The notes: generated from the sequence alone by a model not told the origin. A stretch of 64,000 bases of DNA from JBGTSJ01 sp041940305 (GCA_041940305.1 JBGTSJ010000019.1:1-64000); one strand, 5' to 3'. Counted from the first letter of the stretch, positions 7,994 to 17,165 are shown. Numbers and translations are program-made.

Positions 7994-9223
7994 CTACCAT
8001 CGCAGTCCGACGCGGCCGAAGAAACCGCTGTCGACGTCGAAGTCCGCACCAACGCGGTCGAAGTCCACCTCGCGGGCTACCGCGGCGCCCAGTTCGAAGA
8101 ACGTCACGTATTGGCCGGCCTCGAATCGCATACCGCCATAGACCCGCCAGTCCTCGTACTGCACCCGCGTATCGACTCCCGCAAAGTGCAGATCGATGTA
8201 GTAGGCCTCGACGTGGTACTCGGCTCCGACATACACCCACGTCGCCACGCCGTACGGCGTTCCCAGGAAGTAACTGATCCGCGGATTCGGGAACACCAGC
8301 CGGAATTCCCAGTAGTCATTAGGCGTGTAGACCAATCCCGCATACGGCAGGAAGATGTCGTCCACGCGATCCCAGTACAGGAAGCCCAACGCCCATGTCC
8401 ACTGCGGGTTCCATTGCCAGAACGCGACCGCGTGGCCATCGAAGAAGAACGCGTCCGAATCCACGTCCGCTTCGAAATCGTGGGCGAACGACGGATTGAA
8501 GCCGAACTCGGCGCTCCAGCCGTTCACCTGCGGCGTCGCCAGCTGAAAGGCCATGCCGAAGCGGTACACGTCGGCCGGCAGGTTGGCCGGGCCGATCGTT
8601 CCGCTCGGACCGTCCCACAACCGGGCATTGAACTGCGGCGACGCAGTGAACACCCAGTTGTTCCAGACGGGCGTCACCCAGGACTTTTCGAAGTCAAACT
8701 CAAAGATCGAGAAGTCTCCCCGGTTCGGGCTCGTCCCCGAATCGGGCAGCCAGCCGATGTTCACCCGCTCCTGCAGCCCGTATCGGTACGGCTGCGGGCC
8801 GTTCATCCCATAGGTGTAGAAGCCCTGCGGCACGTTCATCGGCGCCGGCTGCTGACCGTAGTAGGGAGCCGGTGCATACGGCATGGGAGTGCCGGGCTGA
8901 GGCTGCGCCCACGGATCGCTTGTGCCGGGGTAGTACGGCGTGGCGTTCCCATACGGGTCCGTCGTGATCGCCGGATCGTATGCCGGGTACTGTGTCCCGT
9001 CCGGCGCGTAAGTCGGCGGGTAGAGCGTCGTCGTGTTTCCCTGCACTCCCGGGGTGTACAGCGGTTCGGAGCCGTAGGGGCTCTGTCCGCGGATCACCGC
9101 CGGTGTGGCAGAACCTTCAAGAGCCGCTGCGAGCACCGGCGTCGAGCGGTACAATGAGGGACTCGTTCCGTCTGTCGCCGTCGCGGCAGCTGCCGTCAGC
9201 AAGACCAGGAGCGGAGTATTCAC
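7994..9223 (-). CDS. Predicted outer-membrane beta-barrel protein
   Basis: 409 residues. A hydrophobic signal peptide (MNTPLLVLLTAAAATA) is followed by a Pro/Tyr/Gly-rich low-complexity region to about residue 150 and then a domain full of alternating hydrophobic strands. Aromatic residues are abundant (WVTPVWNNWVFTASPQFNAR, FWQWNPQWTWALGFLYWDRV). The chain ends in ...FFGRVGLRW, an aromatic C-terminal strand as in BAM substrates. The most likely role is a structural or porin-like barrel in the outer membrane. No known porin family is recognised. Confidence 0.7.
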   Translation of the reverse strand: MNTPLLVLLTAAAATATDGTSPSLYRSTPVLAAALEGSATPAVIRGQSPYGSEPLYTPGVQGNTTTLYPPTYAPDGTQYPAYDPAITTDPYGNATPYYPGTSDPWAQPQPGTPMPYAPAPYYGQQPAPMNVPQGFYTYGMNGPQPYRYGLQERVNIGWLPDSGTSPNRGDFSIFEFDFEKSWVTPVWNNWVFTASPQFNARLWDGPSGTIGPANLPADVYRFGMAFQLATPQVNGWSAEFGFNPSFAHDFEADVDSDAFFFDGHAVAFWQWNPQWTWALGFLYWDRVDDIFLPYAGLVYTPNDYWEFRLVFPNPRISYFLGTPYGVATWVYVGAEYHVEAYYIDLHFAGVDTRVQYEDWRVYGGMRFEAGQYVTFFELGAAVAREVDFDRVGADFDVDSGFFGRVGLRW

Positions 9224-9471
9224 AGGAGGTCCTGTCGTACAGAGAGGGGTCTGGAGAACGGCAATGCAGTGAGGGCTGCGATGCCGCTGAGAGGAAGTGG
9301 GGGGCGGATTCTCCAGAAATCCAGATTTCGGTCAAGATCAACTCAAGTCGAAGCCCTCCGCTACCGACAGCAGCGAGACGCATGAGGTCAACGCTCCAAT
9401 GCGTGACTGGGCCGGTGCGGGTAACTCGTGCTCTTGGATAGGTTTGCGCCCGAGTCACAGACACCGGATCG

Positions 9472-10515
9472 ATGCACGAGGAAATCAAGCAGGAGGCCCG
9501 GCGCATTGGATTCGACCTGGTCGGGATTGCGCGGCCCGGCACTCCCGAGACACTGCGGCACCTGCACGACTGGCTCAGCGCAGGGTACTCCGGCGACATG
9601 GCGTACTTGGGTCGTCGTCGCGAAGCCTATGCGGAACCCGATCGAGTTCTGTCGGGCGTCCGCAGCATCATCATGACGGCCGTCAACTACCGCAGCGACG
9701 ATCCCCCAGCCGACTTACTTCCCCACCAGGCTCGAGTCGCTTCGTACGCCCACGGTCCCGCCGATTATCACGACGTGCTGCGGCTCCGTCTGAGCCGGCT
9801 CGCGGGCTACATTCACGCGCACGCACCCGGATGCCGCACACGATGCGTGGTCGATACGGCTCCGTTGCTGGAGCGAGACTTCGCGCGCGTCGCCGGTCTG
9901 GGCTGGTTCGGCAAAAACACCATGCTGCTCAACAGACGGATCGGCAGCTGGTTCTTTCTCGGCGCCATTCTGACCGACATTCGTCTCCAGCCCGATGCAC
10001 CGCATGAGACAGCGCATTGCGGGACCTGCACGCGCTGTCTTGATGCCTGCCCGACCGACGCGTTCGTCGCCCCCTATGTCCTGGACGCCAGCCGCTGCAT
10101 CTCGTATCTCACCATTGAACTCCGAGACACATCCATCCCGGAGCAACATCGCGCCGGCGTCGGCGACTGGCTGTTCGGCTGCGACGTCTGCCAGGATGTG
10201 TGTCCCTGGAACCGCAAGGCGCCCCGCACGAGCGATCCCGCCTTTCAGTCCCGCCCCGACCTCTCGCCGGCCGATTGCATCGAGCTTCTCTCTCTCAGTC
10301 AGGCGCAGTTCGACGAGCGCTTCGGTCACACCCCGCTCGCCAGACCGGGCCGGTCCGGCATCCTCCGCAACGCCTGCATCGTTCTCGGCAACGCCGGCTG
10401 TGGTGAAGCCTCGTCGGCACTCACACGGGCTTCCGCTGACCCCGATCCCATTATCCGCGAAGCCGCCGAATGGGCGCTCGCACAGATCGAGCGTGTGACG
10501 TCCGGCAATTCCTGA
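9472..10515 (+). CDS. queG: Epoxyqueuosine reductase
   Basis: 347 residues. QueG carries out the last step of queuosine tRNA modification, reducing epoxyqueuosine to queuosine with cobalamin and two [4Fe-4S] clusters. The N-terminal cobalamin-binding domain shows the family start (GFDLVGIA) and LERDFARVAGLGWFGKNTML. The ferredoxin-like part carries CGTCTRCLDACP (about 180-191) and CDVCQDVCPWN (about 234-244), supplying eight cluster cysteines. The last about 55 residues (LRNACIVLGNAG...IIREAAEWALAQI) are a HEAT-like repeat, also typical of QueG. Length is normal. It appears monocistronic. Confidence 0.95.
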   Translation: MHEEIKQEARRIGFDLVGIARPGTPETLRHLHDWLSAGYSGDMAYLGRRREAYAEPDRVLSGVRSIIMTAVNYRSDDPPADLLPHQARVASYAHGPADYHDVLRLRLSRLAGYIHAHAPGCRTRCVVDTAPLLERDFARVAGLGWFGKNTMLLNRRIGSWFFLGAILTDIRLQPDAPHETAHCGTCTRCLDACPTDAFVAPYVLDASRCISYLTIELRDTSIPEQHRAGVGDWLFGCDVCQDVCPWNRKAPRTSDPAFQSRPDLSPADCIELLSLSQAQFDERFGHTPLARPGRSGILRNACIVLGNAGCGEASSALTRASADPDPIIREAAEWALAQIERVTSGNS

Positions 10516-10665
10516 CAACGGCGATCTGATACTGCTCTCAAGTCGCAGGGGCGTCGGCACGCGGTCCGATGATGCCGGCGATTGTGCCTCTGGAGGCTCG
10601 CTCCCTACAATTGATCTCACTGCGTCCGTCCCGAACCTCGCATCACGACGAGCCCCCGGTGCAGC

Positions 10666-13029
10666 GTGCCGCTGGTGCTGTCTTCCATTCTGCTTGGCGA
10701 GCGCTACTGGTTGTGGCCGGCGGTTGGGGTGTTCGTGTTACTGGCGCTGGCCGTGATCGGCGCTTATCTCCGCACCGGCTGGCCTTCGGGTCTGCGGATC
10801 GTCGCCACGACGCTCAAGCTGGCTGGGCTCGCGCTGCTGCTGGCGTGCCTGTGCGAACCCCTTTGGAGCGGCACGCGGGTCAAACCCGGCGAAAACCTGT
10901 TCCTGGTTCTCGTGGACCGCAGCGCCAGCCTGCAGGTGCGTGACGGCGGCGGTGCTCCTCCTCGCGCCGAGCTCCTCGCGGAAGCACTCGCCGCCGACCG
11001 CACGCCGTGGCAGATCCGCCTTGCCCAGGACTTCGATGTCCGCCGCTACTCGTTCGATTCGCGGGTTGCTTCCGTCGATGCGTACAACGATCTTGACTGG
11101 TCAGGGGAAGCCTCTGCCCTCGATGGAGCGCTGACGACGCTTTCCGATCGCTTTCGCGAACGCCCCGTGGCCGGCGTGCTGTTGTTCACCGACGGCAACG
11201 CTACCGACTGGACGGCCGAAAGCCTGGCTCGCATCTCTGAATTCGCTCCGGTATATCCGGTCGTTTTCGAAGGCCGCGCCGGTCAAACCGACGTCGCTCT
11301 CACTCGAGTCTCCATCACGCAGTCATCGTTCGAAGATGCACCTGTGACGGTCCAGGCGGACGTCAGAGCGACGGCGCTCGATGATGACCAGCTTGTTGGC
11401 CGGCTCGTCAGCGACTCGGGCGATGTTGTGCAGGAGCTCCGAACGCCCCCGCCGAGCAACGACAGCCCCGCCGCGTTTCGTTTCCAGTTTCGCCCATCGC
11501 TTCCCGGGCTGAGCTTCTACAGCGTGCGGGTGCTGACTGCCGCCGAAGCCGAGCAGGACGACCACGGCGATTCGGACGAGGCGACCACGCTCAACAACTC
11601 GCGCCTGCTGGCCGTCGATCGCGGCCAGGGGCCTTACCGCGTGCTGTACGTCTCCGGCCGTCCCAACTGGGAATTCAAGTTTCTCCGCCGCGCGTTGGAG
11701 GACGATCCCGAGATCGATCTCGTCGGCATGATTCGCATCGCGCGGAAGGAGGCCAAATTCGACTTTCGCGGCCGCGCCGGCGAGTCCAGCAATCCGCTCT
11801 TCAGCGGGTTCAAGGAGAACGCTGACGAAGAAACCGAGTCGTACGACCAGCCCGTCATCGTCCGGCTCGGCACGCGCGATGAGAGCGAACTGCGTGACGG
11901 TTTTCCCAAGACGAAAGAGCAACTTTACGAGTATCACGCGATCGTGCTCGACGACGTCGAGGCGGGATTCTTCTCGCGCGACCAGCTCTCGCTCATCGAG
12001 CGTTTCGTCTCCGAGCGCGGCGGCGGACTGCTGATGCTCGGCGGTCCCGACTCGTTCCGCCACGGAGGATACTCCCGCACTCCCGTCGGCGATCTCCTGC
12101 CCGTCTATCTCGACCGCCCCGCCGAAGAACAGACCGGCGTCGAGTACCGGCTGAACCTCACCCGTGACGGCTGGCTGCAACCCTGGATCCGGCTCCGCAG
12201 CACCGAACAGGATGAGCAGCAGCGACTGGCGGAGATGCCCGGCTTCCAGACCGTGACGCGCACCAGCCAGATCAAGCCGGCGGCCGACATCCTCGCCACG
12301 GTTCGCGATGACGACGGCGTCACCTATCCCGCGCTCGTCGCGCACCCCTACGGCGATGGCCGCGTCGCCGCGATGCTGATCGGCGACCTGTGGCGCTGGT
12401 CCCTCCGGCAGGAAGTGTCGCAGCCCGAGGATCTCGCGAAGTCCTGGCGGCAGACGGTCCGCTGGCTTGTCGCCGACGTTCCCAACCGCACGGAAGCCTC
12501 GGTGCGGCCGACCGATGCCGGCGCCACGGCCGCAATGCTGGTTCAAACACGCGTCCGTGACGCCGCCTTCGCCCCGCTCGATAATGCATCCGTCAAAGTC
12601 ACCATCCACGCCCCGGGCCAGTCGCCGCTTACGCTCACAGCCGAGCCGTCGCTCATTGAACCGGGCCTGTTCGAAACGGCGTACGTCCCGCGGGGCCCGG
12701 GGGGGTACCGCGTCGAAGTCGTCGCCCTCGATGAACACGGCGACATCGCCGGCCGCGATGAAGTCGGCTGGGCCACCGACCGCAGCGCCGACGAGTTCCG
12801 CGAGGTTGAGGTTAACGAGTCGCTGCTCACGGAACTCGCCGCACACACCGGCGGGGAACTCGTCCGACTGAGCGATCTCACCGATTTCGTCGAGACGCTC
12901 CCCATGCGGCGCGCTCCGGTCACTGAGGCCTGGACCAGCCCTCTGTGGCACGCCCCCTGGGTCCTGCTGCTCGCGATCATCTGCCTTACCGCCGAATGGG
13001 GCCTCCGCCGCTGGAGGGGCCTGCCATGA
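10666..13029 (+). CDS. Membrane protein with VWA-like and GATase-like domains
   Basis: 787 residues. Two N-terminal membrane helices (about 15-33 and 45-64) are followed by a von Willebrand A-like domain: LFLVLVDRSASLQV carries the DxSxS metal site and VLLFTDGNATD is the second site. A region from about residue 325 (YRVLYVSGRPNWEFKFLRRA, then RFVSERGGGLLMLGGPDSF) is the glutamine-amidotransferase-like module typical of large planctomycete membrane proteins. A final helix at about 765-783 gives a BatA-like topology. GTG at 10666 is the best start in the frame. Its stop overlaps the next gene's start (ATGA at 13026-13029), so the two are probably translated together. Confidence 0.8.
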   Translation: MPLVLSSILLGERYWLWPAVGVFVLLALAVIGAYLRTGWPSGLRIVATTLKLAGLALLLACLCEPLWSGTRVKPGENLFLVLVDRSASLQVRDGGGAPPRAELLAEALAADRTPWQIRLAQDFDVRRYSFDSRVASVDAYNDLDWSGEASALDGALTTLSDRFRERPVAGVLLFTDGNATDWTAESLARISEFAPVYPVVFEGRAGQTDVALTRVSITQSSFEDAPVTVQADVRATALDDDQLVGRLVSDSGDVVQELRTPPPSNDSPAAFRFQFRPSLPGLSFYSVRVLTAAEAEQDDHGDSDEATTLNNSRLLAVDRGQGPYRVLYVSGRPNWEFKFLRRALEDDPEIDLVGMIRIARKEAKFDFRGRAGESSNPLFSGFKENADEETESYDQPVIVRLGTRDESELRDGFPKTKEQLYEYHAIVLDDVEAGFFSRDQLSLIERFVSERGGGLLMLGGPDSFRHGGYSRTPVGDLLPVYLDRPAEEQTGVEYRLNLTRDGWLQPWIRLRSTEQDEQQRLAEMPGFQTVTRTSQIKPAADILATVRDDDGVTYPALVAHPYGDGRVAAMLIGDLWRWSLRQEVSQPEDLAKSWRQTVRWLVADVPNRTEASVRPTDAGATAAMLVQTRVRDAAFAPLDNASVKVTIHAPGQSPLTLTAEPSLIEPGLFETAYVPRGPGGYRVEVVALDEHGDIAGRDEVGWATDRSADEFREVEVNESLLTELAAHTGGELVRLSDLTDFVETLPMRRAPVTEAWTSPLWHAPWVLLLAIICLTAEWGLRRWRGLP

Positions 13030-14126
13030 ACTGCAACAGAACACGCCTTGCAGCGTCCCCCCTCTCCCCACCACTCAGCCCTGCGACCTCAATCACCGTT
13101 GTGCGGGGAAAGAGCCCGGGGGTGAGGGGGCAAACTCAGCTCTCACTCAGGTGGACGGTCCTGATTTCCTCGTGCGTCCTCATCTTCGCCGAACGACCCT
13201 CCCGCGCCGACGCACCGAAGCCTCACTCAACCGCCGACCGACTCATCGTTGTGTGCGGCGCCGGCGGCAGCGACGAATTCACACCACTTTTCCACACCTG
13301 GACGGAGCGCTGGCAGACCGCCGGAGAGCGCGGCGGGCTGCATGTCTCGACCATCGGCCTGACGAACGACGAAGCGGATGATCGCACGCAACTGCAGCAA
13401 CTGCTGACCGATACCGTGGCCGACGCTCCCCGGCTCTGGCTCGTCCTCATCGGACACGGCACGTTCGACGGCCGCCACGCCCGTTTCAACCTCCGCGGCC
13501 CCGACGTCTCCGCCGACGAACTGACCGAGTGGCTTGCCGGTGTAGCCTGCCCCACTGCAATCATCAACTGCTCATCCGCCAGCGGTCCATTCATCGAATC
13601 GCTCACCGCTTCCGAGCGGATTGTCGTGACTGCCACTCGCAATGGCCAGGAGGTCAACTTCAGCCGCTTCGGCGATTACCTCTCCCAGTGCATCGACGAT
13701 CTCGCAGCCGATCTCGACAAGGACGAACAGGTCTCACTGCTGGAGGCGTTCCTGATGGCGTCCCGCCGCACCGAGGAGTTCTACAAGGGGGAAACCCGGC
13801 TGGTCACCGAGCATGCCCTGATTGATGACGACGGGAACGGCGCCGGCACTCGTGCCGAGGCGTTCCAGGGCATTCATCCCGTCCGCACGACAACATCTGG
13901 TTCCGTCGACGGTCACCGCGCGCACCAGTGGCATCTCGTCCCCAGCGATGCCGAACGCTTTCTTCCGCCAGAGTTGCGTGAGCAGCGAGACACACTGGAA
14001 CTCGAAGTCGTGCGCCTTCGCGACCGCAAGGCCGACATGGAGGAGGCCGCGTACTTCGACGAGATGGAAGCCATCCTGATCCAGCTCGCCGAACTCTATG
14101 AGCAGTCGGGAGCTTCGGAGATGTAG
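13026..14126 (+). CDS. Caspase-like (clan CD) secreted protein with intact His/Cys pair
   Basis: 366 residues. A hydrophobic segment at about 42-56 (WTVLISSCVLIFAE) serves as signal peptide or anchor. The body resembles a caspase/peptidase C13 fold: LWLVLIGHGTFDGR supplies a candidate catalytic His144, and AIINCSSASG supplies Cys182 at the end of the next strand, as in clan CD. VTEHALIDDDGNGAGTRAE follows, a D/N-rich loop that also occurs in the paralog at 47976-49202. The C-terminal about 50 residues are a charged coiled-coil-like helix (LELEVVRLRDRKADMEEAA). It is coupled to the upstream VWA/GATase gene by ATGA. Proteolysis is inferred, not shown. An upstream in-frame start exists but lies within the previous gene. 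Confidence 0.65.
   Translation: MNCNRTRLAASPLSPPLSPATSITVVRGKSPGVRGQTQLSLRWTVLISSCVLIFAERPSRADAPKPHSTADRLIVVCGAGGSDEFTPLFHTWTERWQTAGERGGLHVSTIGLTNDEADDRTQLQQLLTDTVADAPRLWLVLIGHGTFDGRHARFNLRGPDVSADELTEWLAGVACPTAIINCSSASGPFIESLTASERIVVTATRNGQEVNFSRFGDYLSQCIDDLAADLDKDEQVSLLEAFLMASRRTEEFYKGETRLVTEHALIDDDGNGAGTRAEAFQGIHPVRTTTSGSVDGHRAHQWHLVPSDAERFLPPELREQRDTLELEVVRLRDRKADMEEAAYFDEMEAILIQLAELYEQSGASEM
13057..13130. repeat. Palindromic repeat inside the 5' end of the caspase-like gene
   Basis: CCCCCTCTCCCC at 13057-13068 and GGGGAAAGAGCCCGGGGGTG (13105-13124, continuing to 13130) form an inverted pair of the CTCTCCCC/GGGGAGAG class seen between planctomycete genes. A related half lies at 1944-1963. 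Here it is read in frame as residues about 12-35, ahead of the hydrophobic segment, so the start either precedes the repeat (ATGA-coupled) or lies after it. Confidence 0.5.
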
Positions 14127-14134
14127 CACCCGGC

Positions 14135-14162
14135 AAGCCGACGGGTTGCAACCCGTCGGCTT
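14135..14162. terminator. Perfect 28-bp palindrome between convergent genes
   Basis: Two 13-bp arms (AAGCCGACGGGTT and its exact complement) surround a 2-nt centre. It begins 9 bases after the stop of the rightward caspase-like gene and ends 18 bases before the stop of the leftward gene at 14180, exactly where a bidirectional terminator is expected. A short T run (TTTA) follows on the + strand. The same word class is common in planctomycete intergenic repeats, so it may be a repeat co-opted as terminator. Confidence 0.6.
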
Positions 14163-14179
14163 TACGTGGGCCGCCGGCG

Positions 14180-15190
14180 CTATCCCGCCGTTCCGTCGCC
14201 GAACACCAACTCCAAGGTCTGCGCCTCGTCGAGCATCTTGGACTCGACCTGGATGACGTCCTTCACCAGCGCGACCGCGCCGGGCACCAGCACGACGAGT
14301 TGCACCACCCCATCCACAACACGTACCGTATTTCCCGGGCGCACCAGCTTGCCGTCGCGCGACATGACGAACACGCTCGATCGACCGCGGAAGCGATCAA
14401 ACGGGAACGACTGCCGCCAGCCATCCGTTCCAATCACCGTGCCTTCCAGGTCGTTCAGCGAGTAGGTCTTCCGTCCGTCCGGGACCTTGATCTGGATCGT
14501 GATGTAATACGGCTGCCGTGGTTGTGGTGTATCGCCCGGTTCCGGTTCGGGCACTCCGAACCGCTTCGGGAACACTGCGTTGAATGTCGGTGTTGTAAAT
14601 GCGGTGAAGCTGCCCGCGGTGACGGCATTGTCGGGTACGAGCGTCGCCATCCCTTCGCCGACGACATCACCCACTCCGTCTCCTGTGGACTCGCCTGCGC
14701 TTGCCGGATCCTGCAGCAGCGCCTTTGTAATCGGGATCGACTCGGTTGCCGTCAGGTCCGGCAGTTCGAACTGCGCCTGCCCTCCTCCCTCCGGCAGGGC
14801 GAGTTCGGTATCGATCTCCTCGAACTCGAAAGCAGTTTCGGTGCTTTCGGTGACGACGGTGGCGATGATCGGGCCGCGGGTCGCCTGACGCAGCACCGGG
14901 ATCGCCAGCACCGCCAGCAGGACGATGTGCAGCACCAGCGACATTCCGAAACCCGCCCCCTCGTCGCCGAACAGGAATCGGGCCGCCCGCTCAGTCCAGG
15001 GCCGTTCCGGATCATCATCCACCGGTCGAACCACCGGCGGCCTCTCCTGCCGGGTCGCGGCCGGCAGTCGCGGCGGGGTGGGGGTCGACGCAGTCCGGGC
15101 CACGCCAGCTGCGGACGGAAGCTCGATGAAGTCCGGCTCGTGGTCCGGCATCGTCGGCCGCTTCGGCATGGTACGGGTCGCGTTACCCAT
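14180..15190 (-). CDS. Inner-membrane-anchored protein with TonB-like topology
   Basis: 336 residues. A Pro/Arg-rich cytoplasmic N-terminus of about 80 residues leads to one membrane helix (about 82-100, MSLVLHIVLLAVLAIPVL), a position and sequence style reminiscent of TonB/TolA anchors. The extracytoplasmic part contains an acidic, Gly-rich linker (to about 190) and a beta-rich C-terminal domain (PYYITIQIKVPDGRKTYSLN, VVQLVVLVPGAVALVKDVIQ). No TonB box-binding signature is certain. The first ATG is used; M9 and M14 are alternatives. Function unknown. Confidence 0.65.
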   Translation of the reverse strand: MGNATRTMPKRPTMPDHEPDFIELPSAAGVARTASTPTPPRLPAATRQERPPVVRPVDDDPERPWTERAARFLFGDEGAGFGMSLVLHIVLLAVLAIPVLRQATRGPIIATVVTESTETAFEFEEIDTELALPEGGGQAQFELPDLTATESIPITKALLQDPASAGESTGDGVGDVVGEGMATLVPDNAVTAGSFTAFTTPTFNAVFPKRFGVPEPEPGDTPQPRQPYYITIQIKVPDGRKTYSLNDLEGTVIGTDGWRQSFPFDRFRGRSSVFVMSRDGKLVRPGNTVRVVDGVVQLVVLVPGAVALVKDVIQVESKMLDEAQTLELVFGDGTAG

Positions 15191-15414
15191 TACGCGTCAC
15201 CACTACGCCTTAAACGAGAACGCCCTCAGACAAAAGGCGGGATTGCCCGTCGGTGTCCCTCTCGACGCCTGCCCCGCATCATCAGCAACCATTATACCGT
15301 TTCGACCGATTGCGTAACCTGCCTGACACAAAAATCGGTCGCATCGCTGCTCAGTCCGCAATGAGGCCCTTCCGTGGCCGCCTGAATCAATGGAACGTCC
15401 CTTAAGCCCCTCAG

Positions 15415-16530
15415 TCAACCGCTGATCTGCTGCGAAACCCGCCGCGCGGCCAATTGCCGTGCCAGTTTCCGGGCCGGCATTGTGAGCGGCACTTCGCCAA
15501 TCCGGGCAATTGACACCCACTGCAGCCCGGCATTCGGGAACGCCCGGCCGCCCTGGTGCTCGGCAAGGAAGCACAGCAGCCGGATTCGATAACGCGTGAC
15601 GCTGTGCCGCAGTTCCGTCAGTTGTTCCCCGATGTCGGCGGAGACCCCGGTTTGCTCGCACAATCGCGTCCGCAGTTCGCGCTGCAAGACCTCGGGTTTT
15701 GTTGACGCGGCCTGGCGGTCGTCAGCCACCTCGAACCTGGGGAAGTCCCAGAGGCCGGTCCACCATTCGTCGGGGCCGCGCCGCCGCAACAGGCATCGCC
15801 CCCCTTTGACGACGACCACCGCCGCCTCCGTCAATTCGGTGATTCTCGGCCTGGGTTTGGCCCGGGGGATCTCGCTCTGCAGACCAGCCGCGAACGCGGC
15901 GCAGTCACTTCGGACGGGACATGCGTCGCAGCGCGGCACCACGGGGGTGCAGACCATCGCGCCGAGGTCCATCAATGCCTGATTGAAACGTCCTGCTCCC
16001 GAACGCGGCAGCACCTCCCGGGCAAACGTCCAGAGTGCATCCTGTCCTTGGCGCGAGCGCGGATCGCCCGTGTAGGCGAGCAGCCGGGAGTGAAGTCGCA
16101 GCGTGTTGGCCTCCACGATGGGCTCACGCCGATCATATGCAAACGATGCGATGGCGCCCGCGGTGTAACGGCCGATCCCCGGCAGCGCCTGCAGCGAGTC
16201 GACGTCGTCCGGCACTCGTCCACCATGCTCCCGCACAACGAGCTGCGCCGCCCGGCGGAGGTTCCGTGCCCGGCTGTAGTAGCCCAGTCCTTCCCACAAC
16301 CGCAGCACGTCTTCCTCATCCGCGGCCGCCAGCGCCGTCACGGTCGGGAAGGCCGCGAGGAACCGCTCAAAGTAGGGCTTCACTGCGGCGACCGTGGTCT
16401 GTTGCAGCATGATTTCGCTGATCCAGACCTGATAAGCATCCGCCCCGCGCCAGGGGAGCTCACGTCCATGCCGCGCATACCATTGCAGCAGCCGCCTGCG
16501 AAATGTCGAGAGCGACCTGATCACTGCCAC
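15415..16530 (-). CDS. mutY: A/G-specific adenine glycosylase, catalytic Asp replaced by Glu
   Basis: 371 residues. MutY removes adenine mispaired with 8-oxoguanine. Visible parts are PWRGADAYQVWISEIMLQQT with the catalytic Glu39; the helix-hairpin-helix LQALPGIGRYTAGA (114-127); the [4Fe-4S] loop C-x7-C-x2-C-x5-C in VCTPVVPRCDACPVRSDC; and a C-terminal NUDIX-like 8-oxoG recognition domain (about 235-365). The DGN motif that carries the catalytic Asp in E. coli MutY reads IVEANTLRL here, so Glu140 (codon at 16111-16113) stands in the Asp place. The overall family assignment is firm. Confidence 0.92.
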   Translation of the reverse strand: MAVIRSLSTFRRRLLQWYARHGRELPWRGADAYQVWISEIMLQQTTVAAVKPYFERFLAAFPTVTALAAADEEDVLRLWEGLGYYSRARNLRRAAQLVVREHGGRVPDDVDSLQALPGIGRYTAGAIASFAYDRREPIVEANTLRLHSRLLAYTGDPRSRQGQDALWTFAREVLPRSGAGRFNQALMDLGAMVCTPVVPRCDACPVRSDCAAFAAGLQSEIPRAKPRPRITELTEAAVVVVKGGRCLLRRRGPDEWWTGLWDFPRFEVADDRQAASTKPEVLQRELRTRLCEQTGVSADIGEQLTELRHSVTRYRIRLLCFLAEHQGGRAFPNAGLQWVSIARIGEVPLTMPARKLARQLAARRVSQQISG

Positions 16531-16640
16531 GCCTGCAACGCCGGTATTGAGGGAGTGGATGACATGGGAGTGCCGAGTCGGATCAATGCGCCCTGCGATC
16601 GGACTTCATTCGCCGATTTCGCGACTTTCGCGGTTCCGAC

Positions 16641-17165
16641 TCACGGTACTCCCGCCGCCCGGCCGTCGGTCCTGCGACCCTGCGCATCGTACAGGCTCAG
16701 ATCCAGGCCCGTGAGCGCCTTGGTCTGATAGACGATCTGCCCGGTGTGCAGCGAGAAATGCTCGATCACGTGAAAGACCGCCGCCAGGACGGACAGCGTA
16801 TAACCCTGAATCGTGACCTGCTCCAGCAGCCGTTTCTCGCTCAATTCGCGAATGACGCCGGCCGCCCGCGCGACCGTCTCCTGCAGCGGGGGGAGGATCT
16901 GTTCGACCGCGAGCAGTTCCCGCTGCGCGAACTCCAGCGGGCGATCGCGCTCAAACGGGGTCTCGCCGATGGACGACACGATCCACTGCTGCACGTTCCC
17001 CCGCAGATGCAGCACCAGGTTCCCGATCGAGTTCGATGCGTCATTCGGCCGCGACCAGACCTGCTCGAGTGTGAGCAGCGCGAGGCATTTCTCGATCTGC
17101 TGCAGACTGTCCTGCAGCCGCGTGGCTCCATAGCTGCAAAACTCCTCCCGCCACTGCGCCGGCAT
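16641..17165 (-). CDS. DinB-like (DUF1572-type) metal-binding protein
   Basis: 174 residues forming a four-helix bundle of the DinB/YfiT superfamily. Three histidines placed as in the family are visible: one in NLVLHLRGNVQQW (about 49-61), and two in FHVIEHFSLHTGQIVYQTKA (about 131-150). In this superfamily they bind a divalent metal and often act in thiol transfer, but no specific substrate can be read from the sequence. Length is normal. It lies 110 bp upstream of mutY on the same strand; whether they share a transcript is unclear. Confidence 0.8.
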   Translation of the reverse strand: MPAQWREEFCSYGATRLQDSLQQIEKCLALLTLEQVWSRPNDASNSIGNLVLHLRGNVQQWIVSSIGETPFERDRPLEFAQRELLAVEQILPPLQETVARAAGVIRELSEKRLLEQVTIQGYTLSVLAAVFHVIEHFSLHTGQIVYQTKALTGLDLSLYDAQGRRTDGRAAGVP

